In this document: positions 27,119-36,091 of the stretch, piece by piece
Position numbering within the stretch: position 1 is the first letter of the stretch
How the letters are laid out: each line of letters starts with the position of its first letter
Notes under the pieces: model-generated
Seen by the model: the letters and a program-made list of their open reading frames with translations, nothing else
Database searches by the model: none
Told to the model about the DNA's origin: nothing
Assembly (NCBI RefSeq): GCF_019263805.1
Contig: NZ_CP079195.1
Coordinates: 3,025,001-3,089,000, forward strand
Direction of reading: 5' to 3'
DNA: 64,000 nucleotides
Source: Polaribacter sp. NJDZ03
GTDB lineage: Bacteria > Bacteroidota > Bacteroidia > Flavobacteriales > Flavobacteriaceae
Position numbers and translations under genes: made by a program

Positions 27119-27883
27119 ATGGGAAGTTTTACAAAATGGTTAGGAGCCGGATTAGGATTTACTTTTGGAGGTCCAATAGGTGCAGCCATTGGTTTTGCAG
27201 TAGGTAGTTTTGTAGATGGTTTTTCAGAAAAAGACTTAACACAAGAGCAAATAGATTACGAAAGAACCAGACAATCTGGTGGTAGAAGTAGTGCTGCAGA
27301 CACACAATCTGGAGATTTTGAAATGAGTTTATTGGTGTTAGCCTCCATCGTTATAAAATCTGACGGAAAAGTAGATCAGCGCGAATTAGACTTTGTACGT
27401 TCTCAATTTGTTGGCATGTACGGTAAAGAAAGAGCCAACAACGCCTTTAAGCTTTTTAGCGGAATTATAAAAAAGGAAGTTTCTGCGCGTCAAGTTTGTA
27501 TACAGATTAGACAAAATATGTCTCACGCATCTCGTTTGCAATTATTACATTTCTTATTCGGTATTGCAAAAGCAGATGGTTTTGTAGCAGAGTCTGAAAT
27601 AGAAGAAATTAGAAAAATGGCTGGTTATTTGTACATCAACCAAAACGATTTTGAGTCTATAAAAGCAATGTTTCATGATGCTTCAGAAAACGCATACAAA
27701 ATTTTAGATCTAGAAAAGACTGCTACAGATGCAGAAGTAAAAAGTGGTTATAGAAAAATGGTGAAAAAATACCATCCAGATAAGTTACAAGGTTTAGGAG
27801 AGGAGCATTTAAAAGGTGCGAATGAAAAATTCCAAAGCATACAAGCTGCTTATGAAAAAATAAAAAACGAGAGAGGTATGTAG
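27119..27883 (+). CDS. TerB/DnaJ-domain co-chaperone (DjlA-like)
   Basis: A 254-residue protein with three parts: a glycine-rich hydrophobic N-terminus (residues 1-35) that may associate with membrane, a TerB-like helical domain (about 65-165, with IKSDGKVDQREL and AKADGFVAESEIEEI), and a C-terminal J domain (about 192-252) with the HPD motif at 219-221. The order is that of DjlA, so it should stimulate DnaK ATPase near the membrane. Degenerate GTTACAAAG repeats flank the gene on both sides. Confidence 0.88.
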   Translation: MGSFTKWLGAGLGFTFGGPIGAAIGFAVGSFVDGFSEKDLTQEQIDYERTRQSGGRSSAADTQSGDFEMSLLVLASIVIKSDGKVDQRELDFVRSQFVGMYGKERANNAFKLFSGIIKKEVSARQVCIQIRQNMSHASRLQLLHFLFGIAKADGFVAESEIEEIRKMAGYLYINQNDFESIKAMFHDASENAYKILDLEKTATDAEVKSGYRKMVKKYHPDKLQGLGEEHLKGANEKFQSIQAAYEKIKNERGM

Positions 27884-27898
27884 ATATCGTTTCAAGTT

Positions 27899-28006
27899 TT
27901 AAAGTAACAACGTTAAAGAGTTACAAAGTTGCAGAGTTTACGAAGTTAGCATTTCGTTTCCTCTCAATTTTGTAACTTTTTTTATGCTTTGTAACTTCTT
28001 TAGAAA
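27899..28006. repeat. degenerate GTTACAAAG-type repeats between the J-domain gene and ileS
   Basis: Irregular repeats (AAGTAACAACGTTAAAGAG, GTTACAAAGTTGCAGAG, then inverted TTTGTAACTTTTTTTATG and CTTTGTAACTTC) occupy most of the 182-base gap. They are similar to those before the J-domain gene. They could form a hairpin and end the transcript. Confidence 0.45.
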
Positions 28007-28065
28007 CAAACTTAAAAATTAGAAGAATTTCAGTAAATTCGCAATCTTATTAGAAAAGACAGAAA

Positions 28066-31000
28066 ATGAAAGCGAAATTTCCTGAGTATAAAGGACTTGA
28101 CTTACCAAAAGTAGCAGAAGAAATCTTAAGCTATTGGCAAGAAAATAACATCTTCGAAAAGAGTGTATCTTCTAGAGAAAATGCAAAACCTTTTGTGTTT
28201 TTTGAAGGACCTCCTTCTGCAAACGGACTTCCAGGAGTTCACCATGTTTTAGCAAGAGCTATTAAAGATATTTTTCCACGTTATAAAACCATGAAAGGTT
28301 TCCAGGTAAAGCGTAAAGCTGGTTGGGATACGCATGGTTTACCAATAGAATTGGGTGTAGAAAAAGAATTAGGAATTACCAAAGAAGATATTGGAAAAAC
28401 CATTTCTGTAGAAGATTATAATGCAGCTTGTAGAAAAGCGGTGATGCGTTACACAGATATTTGGAATGATTTAACCAATAAAATGGGATACTGGGTAGAT
28501 ATGGAAGATCCATACATTACCTACGAACCTAAATATATGGAATCTGTTTGGTGGTTGCTAAAAGAGATTTACAACAAAAAATTAATTTATAAAGGGTATA
28601 CAATTCAGCCATATTCGCCAAAAGCGGGTACGGGTTTAAGTTCTCATGAGCTGAATCAACCTGGTACATATCAAGATGTAACTGATACCACAATTGTTGC
28701 ACAATTTAAAGCTGTAGAAAATACGCTTCCAGACTTTTTACAAAACGAAGGAACGGTTTATTTTATCGCTTGGACAACAACCCCTTGGACGTTGCCTTCT
28801 AATACTGCATTAACAGTTGGACCTAAAATAGAATATGTTTTAGTAGAAACGTTTAATCAATATACATTTGAACCTATCAAAGTAATTTTAGCTAAGAAAT
28901 TAGTTGGAAAGCAATTTGCAGGTAAAAATAATGTTGAAGTAGCAACTACAGAAGAATTAAGTTCTTATAATTCTGGTGATAAAAAAATACCTTATCACGT
29001 TATAAAAGAATTTATTGGTAAAGATTTAGTTGATATTAAATACGAACCAGTTTTAGATTACTGTAGACCAAATGATAATCCGCAAGATGCTTTTAGGGTA
29101 ATTTTAGGAGATTTTGTTACTACAGAAGACGGAACAGGAATTGTACATACAGCACCAACTTTTGGTCAAGATGATGCTTTGGTAGCAAAACAAGCGGTAC
29201 CACCAATTCCGCCAATGTTGGTAAAAGATGAAAATGATAATTTAGTTCCTCTAGTAAATTTACAAGGTAAGTTTAGACCAGAAATGGGCGAGTTTGCAGG
29301 TAAATATGTAAAGAACGAATATTATCCTGATGGTGAAGCGCCAGAAAGATCTATTGATGTTGAGTTAGCGATTAAGTTAAAAACAGAAAATAAAGCTTTT
29401 AAGGTTGAGAAATACAAACACAGTTATCCAAATTGTTGGAGAACAGATAAACCAATTTTATATTATCCATTAGATTCTTGGTTTATTAAAGTAACTGATG
29501 TTAAAGACAGAATGCACAGTTTAAACAAAACTATTAACTGGAAACCTGAATCTACAGGAACTGGTCGTTTTGGAAACTGGTTGGCAAATGCAAACGATTG
29601 GAATTTATCTCGTTCTCGTTATTGGGGAATTCCATTACCAATCTGGAGAACAGAAGATGGTAAAGAAGAAATTTGTATTGGTTCTGTTAAAGAATTAAAA
29701 AGCGAAATGGCGAAAGCTGTTGAAGCAGGTGTTTTAGCAAAAGATATTTTTGAAGATTTTGAGGTTGATAACAATTCCGAAGAAAACTATGCGAAAATAG
29801 ATTTGCATAAAAATATTGTTGATGAAATAGTATTAGTTTCAGCATCAGGACAACCAATGAAACGTGAAAGCGATTTAATTGACGTGTGGTTCGATTCTGG
29901 TTCTATGCCGTATGCGCAATGGCATTACCCGTTTGAAAACAAACAAAAAATTGATGGAAACGAATCTTTCCCTGCAGACTTTATTGCAGAAGGAGTAGAT
30001 CAAACCAGAGGTTGGTTTTATACATTACATGCCATTGCAACAATGGTTTTTGATTCGGTTGCCTATAAAAATGTTGTTTCTAACGGTTTAGTTTTAGACA
30101 AAAACGGACATAAAATGTCTAAACGTCTAGGAAACGCAACAGATCCTTTTACAACATTATCAACTTATGGGGCAGATGCAACACGTTGGTACATGATTGC
30201 AAATGCAAATCCTTGGGACAATTTAAAATTCGATTTAGACGGAATAGAAGAGGTAAAACGTAAATTCTTCGGAACTTTATATAATACCTATTCGTTCTTT
30301 ACTTTATATACAAATATTGATGGTTTTGCTTATGAAGAAGCAGATGTTGCTTTAGAAGATAGACCAGAAATAGACCGTTGGATTTTATCTGAATTACATA
30401 CTTTAATTAATAAAGTAGATAAATTCTATGAAGAATACGAGCCAACGAGAGCTGCAAGAGCAATATCTGACTTTACACAAGATTACTTAAGTAACTGGTA
30501 TGTGCGTTTAAGTAGAAGACGTTTTTGGAAAGGAACTTACGAAACAGATAAAATTTCTGCATATCAAACTTTGTACACTTGTATGAATACGATTGCAAAA
30601 TTAGCATCGCCAATTGCGCCGTTCTTTATGGACAGATTGTATCAAGATTTAAACTCTGTAACTGGTAAAGAAACATCAGAAAGTATTCACTTATCAGATT
30701 TTCCTGTTTTTGATGCAAGTTTTGTAGATAAGAGCCTAGAGCGTAAAATGGAAAATGCACAAGTAATATCTTCTTTAGTTTTATCACTTAGAGCAAAAGA
30801 AAAGATTAAAGTGCGTCAGCCATTACAAAAAATAATGATTCCTGTTGATAATGAACAACAGAAAGAAGAAATTTTAGCGGTTGCAGATCTTATCAAAAAT
30901 GAAGTAAACATTAAAGAAATTCAGATTTTAGATGATGCTTCAGATATCTTAATCAAACAAATAAAACCTAATTTTAAGACATTAGGTCCTAAGTTTGGAA

Positions 31001-31473
31001 AAGACATGCGTTTTATTGCTGCAGAGGTGCAAAAGTTTACCCAAGAAGATATTAACAAAATAGAAAAAGATAAAAACATTTCTCTTGAAGTTAATGGAAA
31101 AAATATTAATTTAGAACTCTCAGATGTAGAGATATCATCTAAAGATATAGAAGGGTGGTTAGTTGCAAATGAAGGAGCGTTAACAGTTGCTTTAGATGTT
31201 ACCATAACAGAAGATTTGCGTAAAGAAGGAGTTGCCAGAGAATTGGTAAATAGAATCCAAAATGCACGTAAAGACACAGGTTTAGAAGTAACAGATAGAA
31301 TAAAATTAACGGTTTTAAATTTCGAGAACTTACAAAAATCTATTACGGATAATAAAGACTACATAATGAGTGAAACATTAACCAAAGAATTGGTTTTTGT
31401 AGATGAATTAAAGGATGGTACAGAAATTGAGTTTGATACCATAAAAAGTAGAATATTAATCGAAAAAATGTAA
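28066..31473 (+). CDS. ileS: isoleucyl-tRNA synthetase
   Basis: An 1135-residue class I synthetase. The ATP-binding HIGH-type signature is GVHHVLAR (His59-His60), the WTTTPWTLPSNTA segment marks the editing region, and KMSKR is at about 683-687. The C-terminal anticodon-binding domain follows. Length and motif spelling are those of the eukaryote-like, mupirocin-tolerant IleS clade (long form) rather than the shorter E. coli type, judged from memory. A TAAATTCG -7-like element at 28034 precedes it. It is followed 5 bases later by the dksA-like gene. Confidence 0.97.
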   Translation: MKAKFPEYKGLDLPKVAEEILSYWQENNIFEKSVSSRENAKPFVFFEGPPSANGLPGVHHVLARAIKDIFPRYKTMKGFQVKRKAGWDTHGLPIELGVEKELGITKEDIGKTISVEDYNAACRKAVMRYTDIWNDLTNKMGYWVDMEDPYITYEPKYMESVWWLLKEIYNKKLIYKGYTIQPYSPKAGTGLSSHELNQPGTYQDVTDTTIVAQFKAVENTLPDFLQNEGTVYFIAWTTTPWTLPSNTALTVGPKIEYVLVETFNQYTFEPIKVILAKKLVGKQFAGKNNVEVATTEELSSYNSGDKKIPYHVIKEFIGKDLVDIKYEPVLDYCRPNDNPQDAFRVILGDFVTTEDGTGIVHTAPTFGQDDALVAKQAVPPIPPMLVKDENDNLVPLVNLQGKFRPEMGEFAGKYVKNEYYPDGEAPERSIDVELAIKLKTENKAFKVEKYKHSYPNCWRTDKPILYYPLDSWFIKVTDVKDRMHSLNKTINWKPESTGTGRFGNWLANANDWNLSRSRYWGIPLPIWRTEDGKEEICIGSVKELKSEMAKAVEAGVLAKDIFEDFEVDNNSEENYAKIDLHKNIVDEIVLVSASGQPMKRESDLIDVWFDSGSMPYAQWHYPFENKQKIDGNESFPADFIAEGVDQTRGWFYTLHAIATMVFDSVAYKNVVSNGLVLDKNGHKMSKRLGNATDPFTTLSTYGADATRWYMIANANPWDNLKFDLDGIEEVKRKFFGTLYNTYSFFTLYTNIDGFAYEEADVALEDRPEIDRWILSELHTLINKVDKFYEEYEPTRAARAISDFTQDYLSNWYVRLSRRRFWKGTYETDKISAYQTLYTCMNTIAKLASPIAPFFMDRLYQDLNSVTGKETSESIHLSDFPVFDASFVDKSLERKMENAQVISSLVLSLRAKEKIKVRQPLQKIMIPVDNEQQKEEILAVADLIKNEVNIKEIQILDDASDILIKQIKPNFKTLGPKFGKDMRFIAAEVQKFTQEDINKIEKDKNISLEVNGKNINLELSDVEISSKDIEGWLVANEGALTVALDVTITEDLRKEGVARELVNRIQNARKDTGLEVTDRIKLTVLNFENLQKSITDNKDYIMSETLTKELVFVDELKDGTEIEFDTIKSRILIEKM

Positions 31474-31478
31474 GATTT

Positions 31479-31856
31479 ATGTCAGACGTAAAACAAAAAT
31501 ATTCAGCGGAAGACTTACAAGAGTTTAAAGCAATTATAGATAAAAAAATAGCAAGAGCAAATGAAGATTTGATATTGTTAAAAGCTGCCTATAAAAATGA
31601 TTCAGATAACGGTACAAATGATACTTCACATTCATTTAAATCTTTTGATGAAGGTTCTGAAGTGATGAACAAAGAAGCAAATGTTCAGTTAGCTATAAGA
31701 CAAGAAAAGTTTATTAGAGACTTAAAAAATGCATTGTTACGTATAGAGAATAAGACGTATGGTGTTTGTAGAGTAACAGGTAAACTAATACAGAAAGAAC
31801 GTTTAAGAATAGTACCTCATGCTACTTTAAGTATTGAAGCTAAACGTAAACAATAA
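31479..31856 (+). CDS. DksA/TraR-family protein without zinc cysteines
   Basis: A 125-residue protein with a coiled-coil N-terminal half and the DksA C-terminal block YGVCRVTGKLIQKERLRIVP. Only one (Cys97) of the four zinc-finger cysteines remains. Family members with this pattern in Bacteroidota are thought to act on RNA polymerase as DksA does without zinc. It follows ileS by 5 bases and is followed by a terminator, so it is co-transcribed with ileS. Confidence 0.9.
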   Translation: MSDVKQKYSAEDLQEFKAIIDKKIARANEDLILLKAAYKNDSDNGTNDTSHSFKSFDEGSEVMNKEANVQLAIRQEKFIRDLKNALLRIENKTYGVCRVTGKLIQKERLRIVPHATLSIEAKRKQ

Positions 31857-31875
31857 TAATTTTCTGATCATAATT

Positions 31876-31905
31876 AAAAAGCTTCTTTAGGGAAGCTTTT
31901 TTTTA
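31876..31905 (+). terminator. terminator of the ileS-dksA-like unit
   Basis: The stem AAAAAGCTTC / GGAAGCTTTTT (one wobble) has a short loop and a T-run. Confidence 0.85.
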
Positions 31906-31924
31906 TTTTTATAATTTTAAGATT

Positions 31925-32581
31925 ATGTCTTTTAAAACTCAACTGAAAATAGTGTTTTTCTTTTTATTAATTTCTGCTCCTGTTTTATCGCAAAAGAAAG
32001 TGGTAAAAAAGTTTGAAACTCAATTAAAAGCAATAGAAATTTCTACACATGGGTTAGATAGTTTTGTTATAGAAAATTCTGAGTCTAACTTTGTAGAAGT
32101 TTATTTAATTGCAGAAAATATAGCAGAACAACATATTATTTACAAAGAAGAATTTAACACTTTAAAGATTCAATTTGAAATACCAGAAAGTTTGCCAGCA
32201 GATAAGGTGTTTAGAAAATTTATAACAGAAAGGTTGCAAAGAGCAAGTGTAGTTCTTAAAATTCCAAGTAATAAAGAGGTTACTGTTTTTGGTGACGAAA
32301 TAAATATTGAAGCTAAAAGTTACAAAGGAGGTTTAAATATTTTTATTGAAAAAGGAATTTTAAAATTACATACTATTTTTGCTAATTTAGAAGTAAGAAT
32401 GTATGCTGGTAGCTTGTATGCTACATTAAATAATACAAATATTAATGTTGTTTCTAAAGCAGGTAAACTAAAAATTAACGATGTTTTAGTTGATAAAACA
32501 TATCAGAAAAGAGTAGAAAAATCAGATAAAAAAGTGCTTGTAAATTCTATAAAAGCTAATATTTTCTTAACAACGAAATAA
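31925..32581 (+). CDS. exported protein, DUF4097-like beta structure
   Basis: A 218-residue protein with a signal peptide ending PVLSQ (about residue 22). The rest is a beta-rich chain of alternating hydrophobic residues with short turns (EVTVFGDEINIEAKSYKGGLNIFIEKGILKLHTIFANLEVRMYAG), resembling the DUF4097/putative adhesin fold. No catalytic motif. Its place between dksA-like and lspA is common in the family. Function unknown. Confidence 0.8.
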   Translation: MSFKTQLKIVFFFLLISAPVLSQKKVVKKFETQLKAIEISTHGLDSFVIENSESNFVEVYLIAENIAEQHIIYKEEFNTLKIQFEIPESLPADKVFRKFITERLQRASVVLKIPSNKEVTVFGDEINIEAKSYKGGLNIFIEKGILKLHTIFANLEVRMYAGSLYATLNNTNINVVSKAGKLKINDVLVDKTYQKRVEKSDKKVLVNSIKANIFLTTK

Positions 32582-32596
32582 ACACAATAATATTGT

Positions 32597-32604
32597 TATT
32601 TTTG
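32597..32604 (+). promoter_or_regulatory. -7 promoter element of lspA
   Basis: TATTTTTG matches TAnnTTTG and lies 20 bases before the start codon. Confidence 0.5.
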
Positions 32605-32624
32605 TTACCACAAATTCAATACAA

Positions 32625-33245
32625 ATGTCAAAAAAGAGTCTTGCTATTCTAATTATTTTTATCGCAATTATTTTAGATCAAGTAATTAAAATTTATGTAA
32701 AAACACACTTTATTTTAGGTGAAGAGGTAGTTGTTTTCGATTGGTTTAGAATCCATTTTACAGAAAATAATGGTATGGCAATGGGTTTTGAGTTTGGTGG
32801 TAAAGCAGGGAAACTCTTTTTAACCTTATTTAGGTTGGTTGCAGTATCCGGAATTATCTATTGGTTAATACAAAACATTAAAAAGAAAGTACACAATGCT
32901 GTAATTGTAGCCATTGCTTTAATTTTTTCTGGAGCAGTTGGTAATATCATAGATTCTGTTTTATACGGAGCTATTTTTGATGGTTCTAACCATAAAGTAG
33001 CAACACTATTTGCAGACAAACCTTATGGAGAGTTGTTTCATGGTAGAGTAGTAGATATGTTTTATTTTCCTTTATGGGAAGGCGTTCTGCCAGATTGGAT
33101 ACCTGTTATAGGAGGAGAAATGTTTACTTTTTTTCAATATATATTTAACCCTGCAGATGCTTTTATAAGTATTGGTGTAGCTTTATTATTTATTTTTAGT
33201 AAACAAGCTTTTCCTAAAGATGAGCCGGTTGTTTTAAAAGAATAA
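32625..33245 (+). CDS. lspA: lipoprotein signal peptidase LspA
   Basis: A 206-residue inner-membrane aspartyl protease that cleaves lipoprotein signal peptides after lipidation. Four membrane helices are visible. The catalytic Asp residues are in GNIIDS (Asp110) and GRVVDMFYFP (Asp144), with the conserved ENNGMAMGF and FNPADAFISIG. The 20-30 residue insert between the two Asp motifs is the longer Bacteroidota form. Confidence 0.97.
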   Translation: MSKKSLAILIIFIAIILDQVIKIYVKTHFILGEEVVVFDWFRIHFTENNGMAMGFEFGGKAGKLFLTLFRLVAVSGIIYWLIQNIKKKVHNAVIVAIALIFSGAVGNIIDSVLYGAIFDGSNHKVATLFADKPYGELFHGRVVDMFYFPLWEGVLPDWIPVIGGEMFTFFQYIFNPADAFISIGVALLFIFSKQAFPKDEPVVLKE

Positions 33246-33274
33246 TCTTTTACCTTTAAAGAAAGTTTAAGCCT

Positions 33275-33874
33275 ATGAAACGCTTTCTAAAATACCTTGT
33301 TATTTTTTTTCTGGGATTTTTTATCGCCAAATATTGGTGTGATAGAAGCGAGAGAAATCATAAACAAGAAGAAATACAAGTAGTGGTTACCTCTATTAAA
33401 AATTTGAGTAAGCTAGTTGTTTCTAAAGGAATTTTTTCTGAAGTTTATAATTATTCAGATTCTAAAAAATACTTTTACGATTATCTTTCTTTTGATAAAA
33501 AAGCCATTGTAACTGTAAACGCTACGGTAGAGGTTGGTTATGATTTATCTAAATTAGAAATTCAAATAGATTCTTTAGGTAAGAAAATTTACATCAATAA
33601 AATACCGAAAGAAGAGGTTGTAATTTCACCAGATGTAAAATATTTCGACTTACAACAAAGTCAGTTTAATGCTTTTTCTAAGTATGATTTAAATAAAATC
33701 AACCAAAAAAGTATCGAACAAATCAAAAGAACTATAGAAGTTACCGATTTAAAAGAAAAAGCAAAAACAAGATTGTTTGAAGAGTTGTCTAAACTATATC
33801 AGCTCTCGGCTGTTTATAATTGGCAAGTTGTAGATAATACGGGTTCTGGTTTTTCGAAACAATTTAAAGATTAA
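33275..33874 (+). CDS. DUF4230-like membrane-anchored protein
   Basis: A 199-residue protein with one N-terminal membrane helix (about residues 5-20) and a periplasmic domain of alternating beta strands (ATVEVGYDLSKLEIQIDSLGKKIYINKIPKEEVVISPDVKYFD) followed by helices. The pattern fits the DUF4230 family common in Bacteroidota. No function is established. It converges with the dioxygenase gene, and their ends overlap by 4 bases. Confidence 0.82.
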   Translation: MKRFLKYLVIFFLGFFIAKYWCDRSERNHKQEEIQVVVTSIKNLSKLVVSKGIFSEVYNYSDSKKYFYDYLSFDKKAIVTVNATVEVGYDLSKLEIQIDSLGKKIYINKIPKEEVVISPDVKYFDLQQSQFNAFSKYDLNKINQKSIEQIKRTIEVTDLKEKAKTRLFEELSKLYQLSAVYNWQVVDNTGSGFSKQFKD

Positions 33875-34632
33875 ATTGACCAATCTCCCCACATAGATTT
33901 AAAAGTTTCTCTAGTTTCATTTTCTTTTAAATGTTTTCCAAACCGTCCAAATATTCCTATTCTAGGTGTTGCATTTGTATTCATAGAACCATTGTGTAGA
34001 AGCATAGAATGCCATAATAAAACAGTACCTGGTTTTGCTGTAAATTGTATTGGTTTTCCAGATACAATTTCTTGGTATTTTTCTTGAATTTTATCTGCAG
34101 TTAGGTTTGAAATATCAAAATAATAATTTGGATTCTCTTTTATAAACTTCCATATTTTTTTATGACTCTTTGGCCAAAAAATAAAACAACCTCCATTTTT
34201 TTTTGTTTCAGTTCCATAAGCGGTGTAACCAATCATGAAACGCCAATTAAAATTTTTAGGAGTTAAATCTATATGAGCTAAGTTAGGAAGTGCCCATTTT
34301 TTTTTAGGGTTAGGAGCGTGGATAATAAATTGTTCCATACCTCCATCTATTGCTTTACCTGCTAATTGTTGTACAGCCTTTTTAATTTTAGGATGATTGT
34401 TAATTGTAATTTTTTTATTAGAAAATTTCAAAAAATTAACACTTTTTCCATTTCCTTTCTCTTTTAAAGGATAAGAAGTTGGTTTTGAAATATCAAGTCC
34501 GAAATAGTTTTCAAAATCAGAAAGCCATGTATCAGTAATCTTTTTTTCAATAATATCTTCTAAAATTAAATATCCGTTTTCTTTAAAAAAAACTATTTGC
34601 TCTTTTGATAAAGGTAAATTTGATTTGTTCAT
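33871..34632 (-). CDS. PhyH-family Fe(II)/2-oxoglutarate dioxygenase
   Basis: A 253-residue oxygenase of the phytanoyl-CoA dioxygenase type. The iron ligands His120-x-Asp122 (AHIDLTP) and distal His213 (HSMLLHNGS) are present, with Arg224 (TPRIG) positioned to bind 2-oxoglutarate. This family hydroxylates small molecules and, in biosynthetic clusters, amino acids or peptides. It is the last of four tightly spaced genes downstream of the 56-residue peptide gene; the kinase-like gene ends 1 base before its start. The substrate is unknown; the context favours a peptide or conjugated product over a fatty acyl-CoA. Confidence 0.88.
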   Translation of the reverse strand: MNKSNLPLSKEQIVFFKENGYLILEDIIEKKITDTWLSDFENYFGLDISKPTSYPLKEKGNGKSVNFLKFSNKKITINNHPKIKKAVQQLAGKAIDGGMEQFIIHAPNPKKKWALPNLAHIDLTPKNFNWRFMIGYTAYGTETKKNGGCFIFWPKSHKKIWKFIKENPNYYFDISNLTADKIQEKYQEIVSGKPIQFTAKPGTVLLWHSMLLHNGSMNTNATPRIGIFGRFGKHLKENETRETFKSMWGDWSI

Positions 34633-34633
34633 T

Positions 34634-35248
34634 TTAATAAATTTTTAGAAGTTCTTCTTCTTTAGGGAAATCATTAAAAGTTGCTTTTAATTCTTGAAGT
34701 AGATTAGGGTGAATTCTTTTTAAAAAATGACACATACTAATCCATTCATAAAAAACGCCTTTTTCACTTCTTTGTTTAGCCCATTTAAAATCGAAAGCAA
34801 TAAGTTGATTGTTTTTAATTGCTAAATTTCTAGGATCCCCATTTCCTTTAAATAATCCTTTTTTTTGATACTCACCATACATTTCAACAAGTTGTTGTAC
34901 TATATCTTTTGGCATTTTTTCTTTGTTTGCTAAAATGGTATATAAATCATTGTTAACAAACTCTTGAACAATACTCATTTCACTCTCATTATAATCAATT
35001 AATGTAGGAACATATTTACTGTTTTTAAGAATAGATAACCAATGCAGTTCATTAGCAAATAATTTTTGCATTTCTAAAACAGAATTTATTACTGGTTTTT
35101 TTCCAGAAACAGTTGTTCCATTTATATCATAAACACGTTTAAGTGTTTTTTTATCATTACTAATATAAATACTTAATAACGTGCCAACTGTAGCACCATT
35201 TTTAATATTAGTATTAGCTAATGGATGTTTGTATAAGTTCCATCTCAT
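34634..35248 (-). CDS. small protein-kinase-fold protein
   Basis: A 204-residue protein with a reduced kinase fold. Visible are a possible ATP-Lys37 (TLKRVY), Glu67 in a helix, a hinge (MSIVQEFVNNDLY), a catalytic-loop-like GNGDPRNLAI (Asp138, Asn141) and a metal-binding Asp153 (AFDFKWA). The loop has Asn at +3 from Asp instead of the usual +5, so it is shorter than in ordinary kinases. The N-terminal lobe is small, as in Kdo-kinase/BUD32-like proteins. It overlaps the preceding gene by 35 bases. It may phosphorylate a small molecule or the peptide, or be a pseudokinase. Confidence 0.6.
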   Translation of the reverse strand: MRWNLYKHPLANTNIKNGATVGTLLSIYISNDKKTLKRVYDINGTTVSGKKPVINSVLEMQKLFANELHWLSILKNSKYVPTLIDYNESEMSIVQEFVNNDLYTILANKEKMPKDIVQQLVEMYGEYQKKGLFKGNGDPRNLAIKNNQLIAFDFKWAKQRSEKGVFYEWISMCHFLKRIHPNLLQELKATFNDFPKEEELLKIY

Positions 35249-36089
35249 ATTTTTTTTGTTTATCGTTTTTCCCTAAGGAAGTATAAAATCGAAACCCAGT
35301 TTTATAGGTTAGCATTGCAGAAATTGTTTGTAGGGTAGAAGATAATTGTATTCCTATTTTATTTACTTTTTGATTTTTTTCTAAAGAAGAAAACTCTTTT
35401 TCATAGTATCCAATAAACCCATTTGTGCTTTGGTTGTGTGTTAAAAAAGTTAAGGCGGTATTTATAGCTAATGAGTTTGGAGCATTAACGTAGGATAAAG
35501 CATTTAATACTCTACTTACTTGTTGTAAATTATAATCGCTACAAGCTGTTATTAAAAAAGCTTCTAAAATTGTAATTAATTTAAAAGGGTGGTTTGTAAT
35601 AGAAACTAAACCATGATATGTTTTTTGTTCTATTTCATTTAAAAGAAAACCAATTTCTTTTTTTATCATAGTAGTAAAATTAGATGCTATTTTTAAAGAG
35701 AATGGTACGTGTTTACTACTAATATGTTGTTTGTTTGCAGTTGTTAAAAGTAAAAAAGAGGGAAGTAACTCTTTTGTGATTTTTTCAGAAGAAAGAACCT
35801 TATAATAGTCAATTATTAAATTTTTTAATCCTTTAGGATATTCTTCATTAACTTCAAAATAGACAATTGCATATTGTAATAATAATTGTAGGTTTTTTAG
35901 ATTAACTTTTTCAGTTCTTTTTTTTTCAAACTCTTTTATTAAATGTTTAAATTCTTTTTGAATTTTTGTGTCTTTATAACTACAAATTGAAGCTAAAATA
36001 ATTGCTGTTAAAGCGGTTTCTTTATCCGTATTATTTGTGTTTTTTATTGCAAAATAGAATCCTTTTTTAAGTACTTTTTGAAACGCCAT
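35214..36089 (-). CDS. all-helical protein B of the peptide cluster
   Basis: About 291 residues, nearly all predicted helix with no membrane segment or signal. Hydrophobic helices alternate with Asn/Lys-rich turns, and near the end there is FLTHNQSTNGFIGYYEKE, the kind of motif seen in alpha/alpha-toroid (terpenoid-cyclase-like) repeats. The start at 36089 (MAFQKV) lies 2 bases past the preceding stop and is preferred to an overlapping start at 36125. It is probably related to helical protein A upstream. No function recognised. Confidence 0.7.
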   Translation of the reverse strand: MAFQKVLKKGFYFAIKNTNNTDKETALTAIILASICSYKDTKIQKEFKHLIKEFEKKRTEKVNLKNLQLLLQYAIVYFEVNEEYPKGLKNLIIDYYKVLSSEKITKELLPSFLLLTTANKQHISSKHVPFSLKIASNFTTMIKKEIGFLLNEIEQKTYHGLVSITNHPFKLITILEAFLITACSDYNLQQVSRVLNALSYVNAPNSLAINTALTFLTHNQSTNGFIGYYEKEFSSLEKNQKVNKIGIQLSSTLQTISAMLTYKTGFRFYTSLGKNDKQKKYEMELIQTSIS

Positions 36090-36091
36090 AA

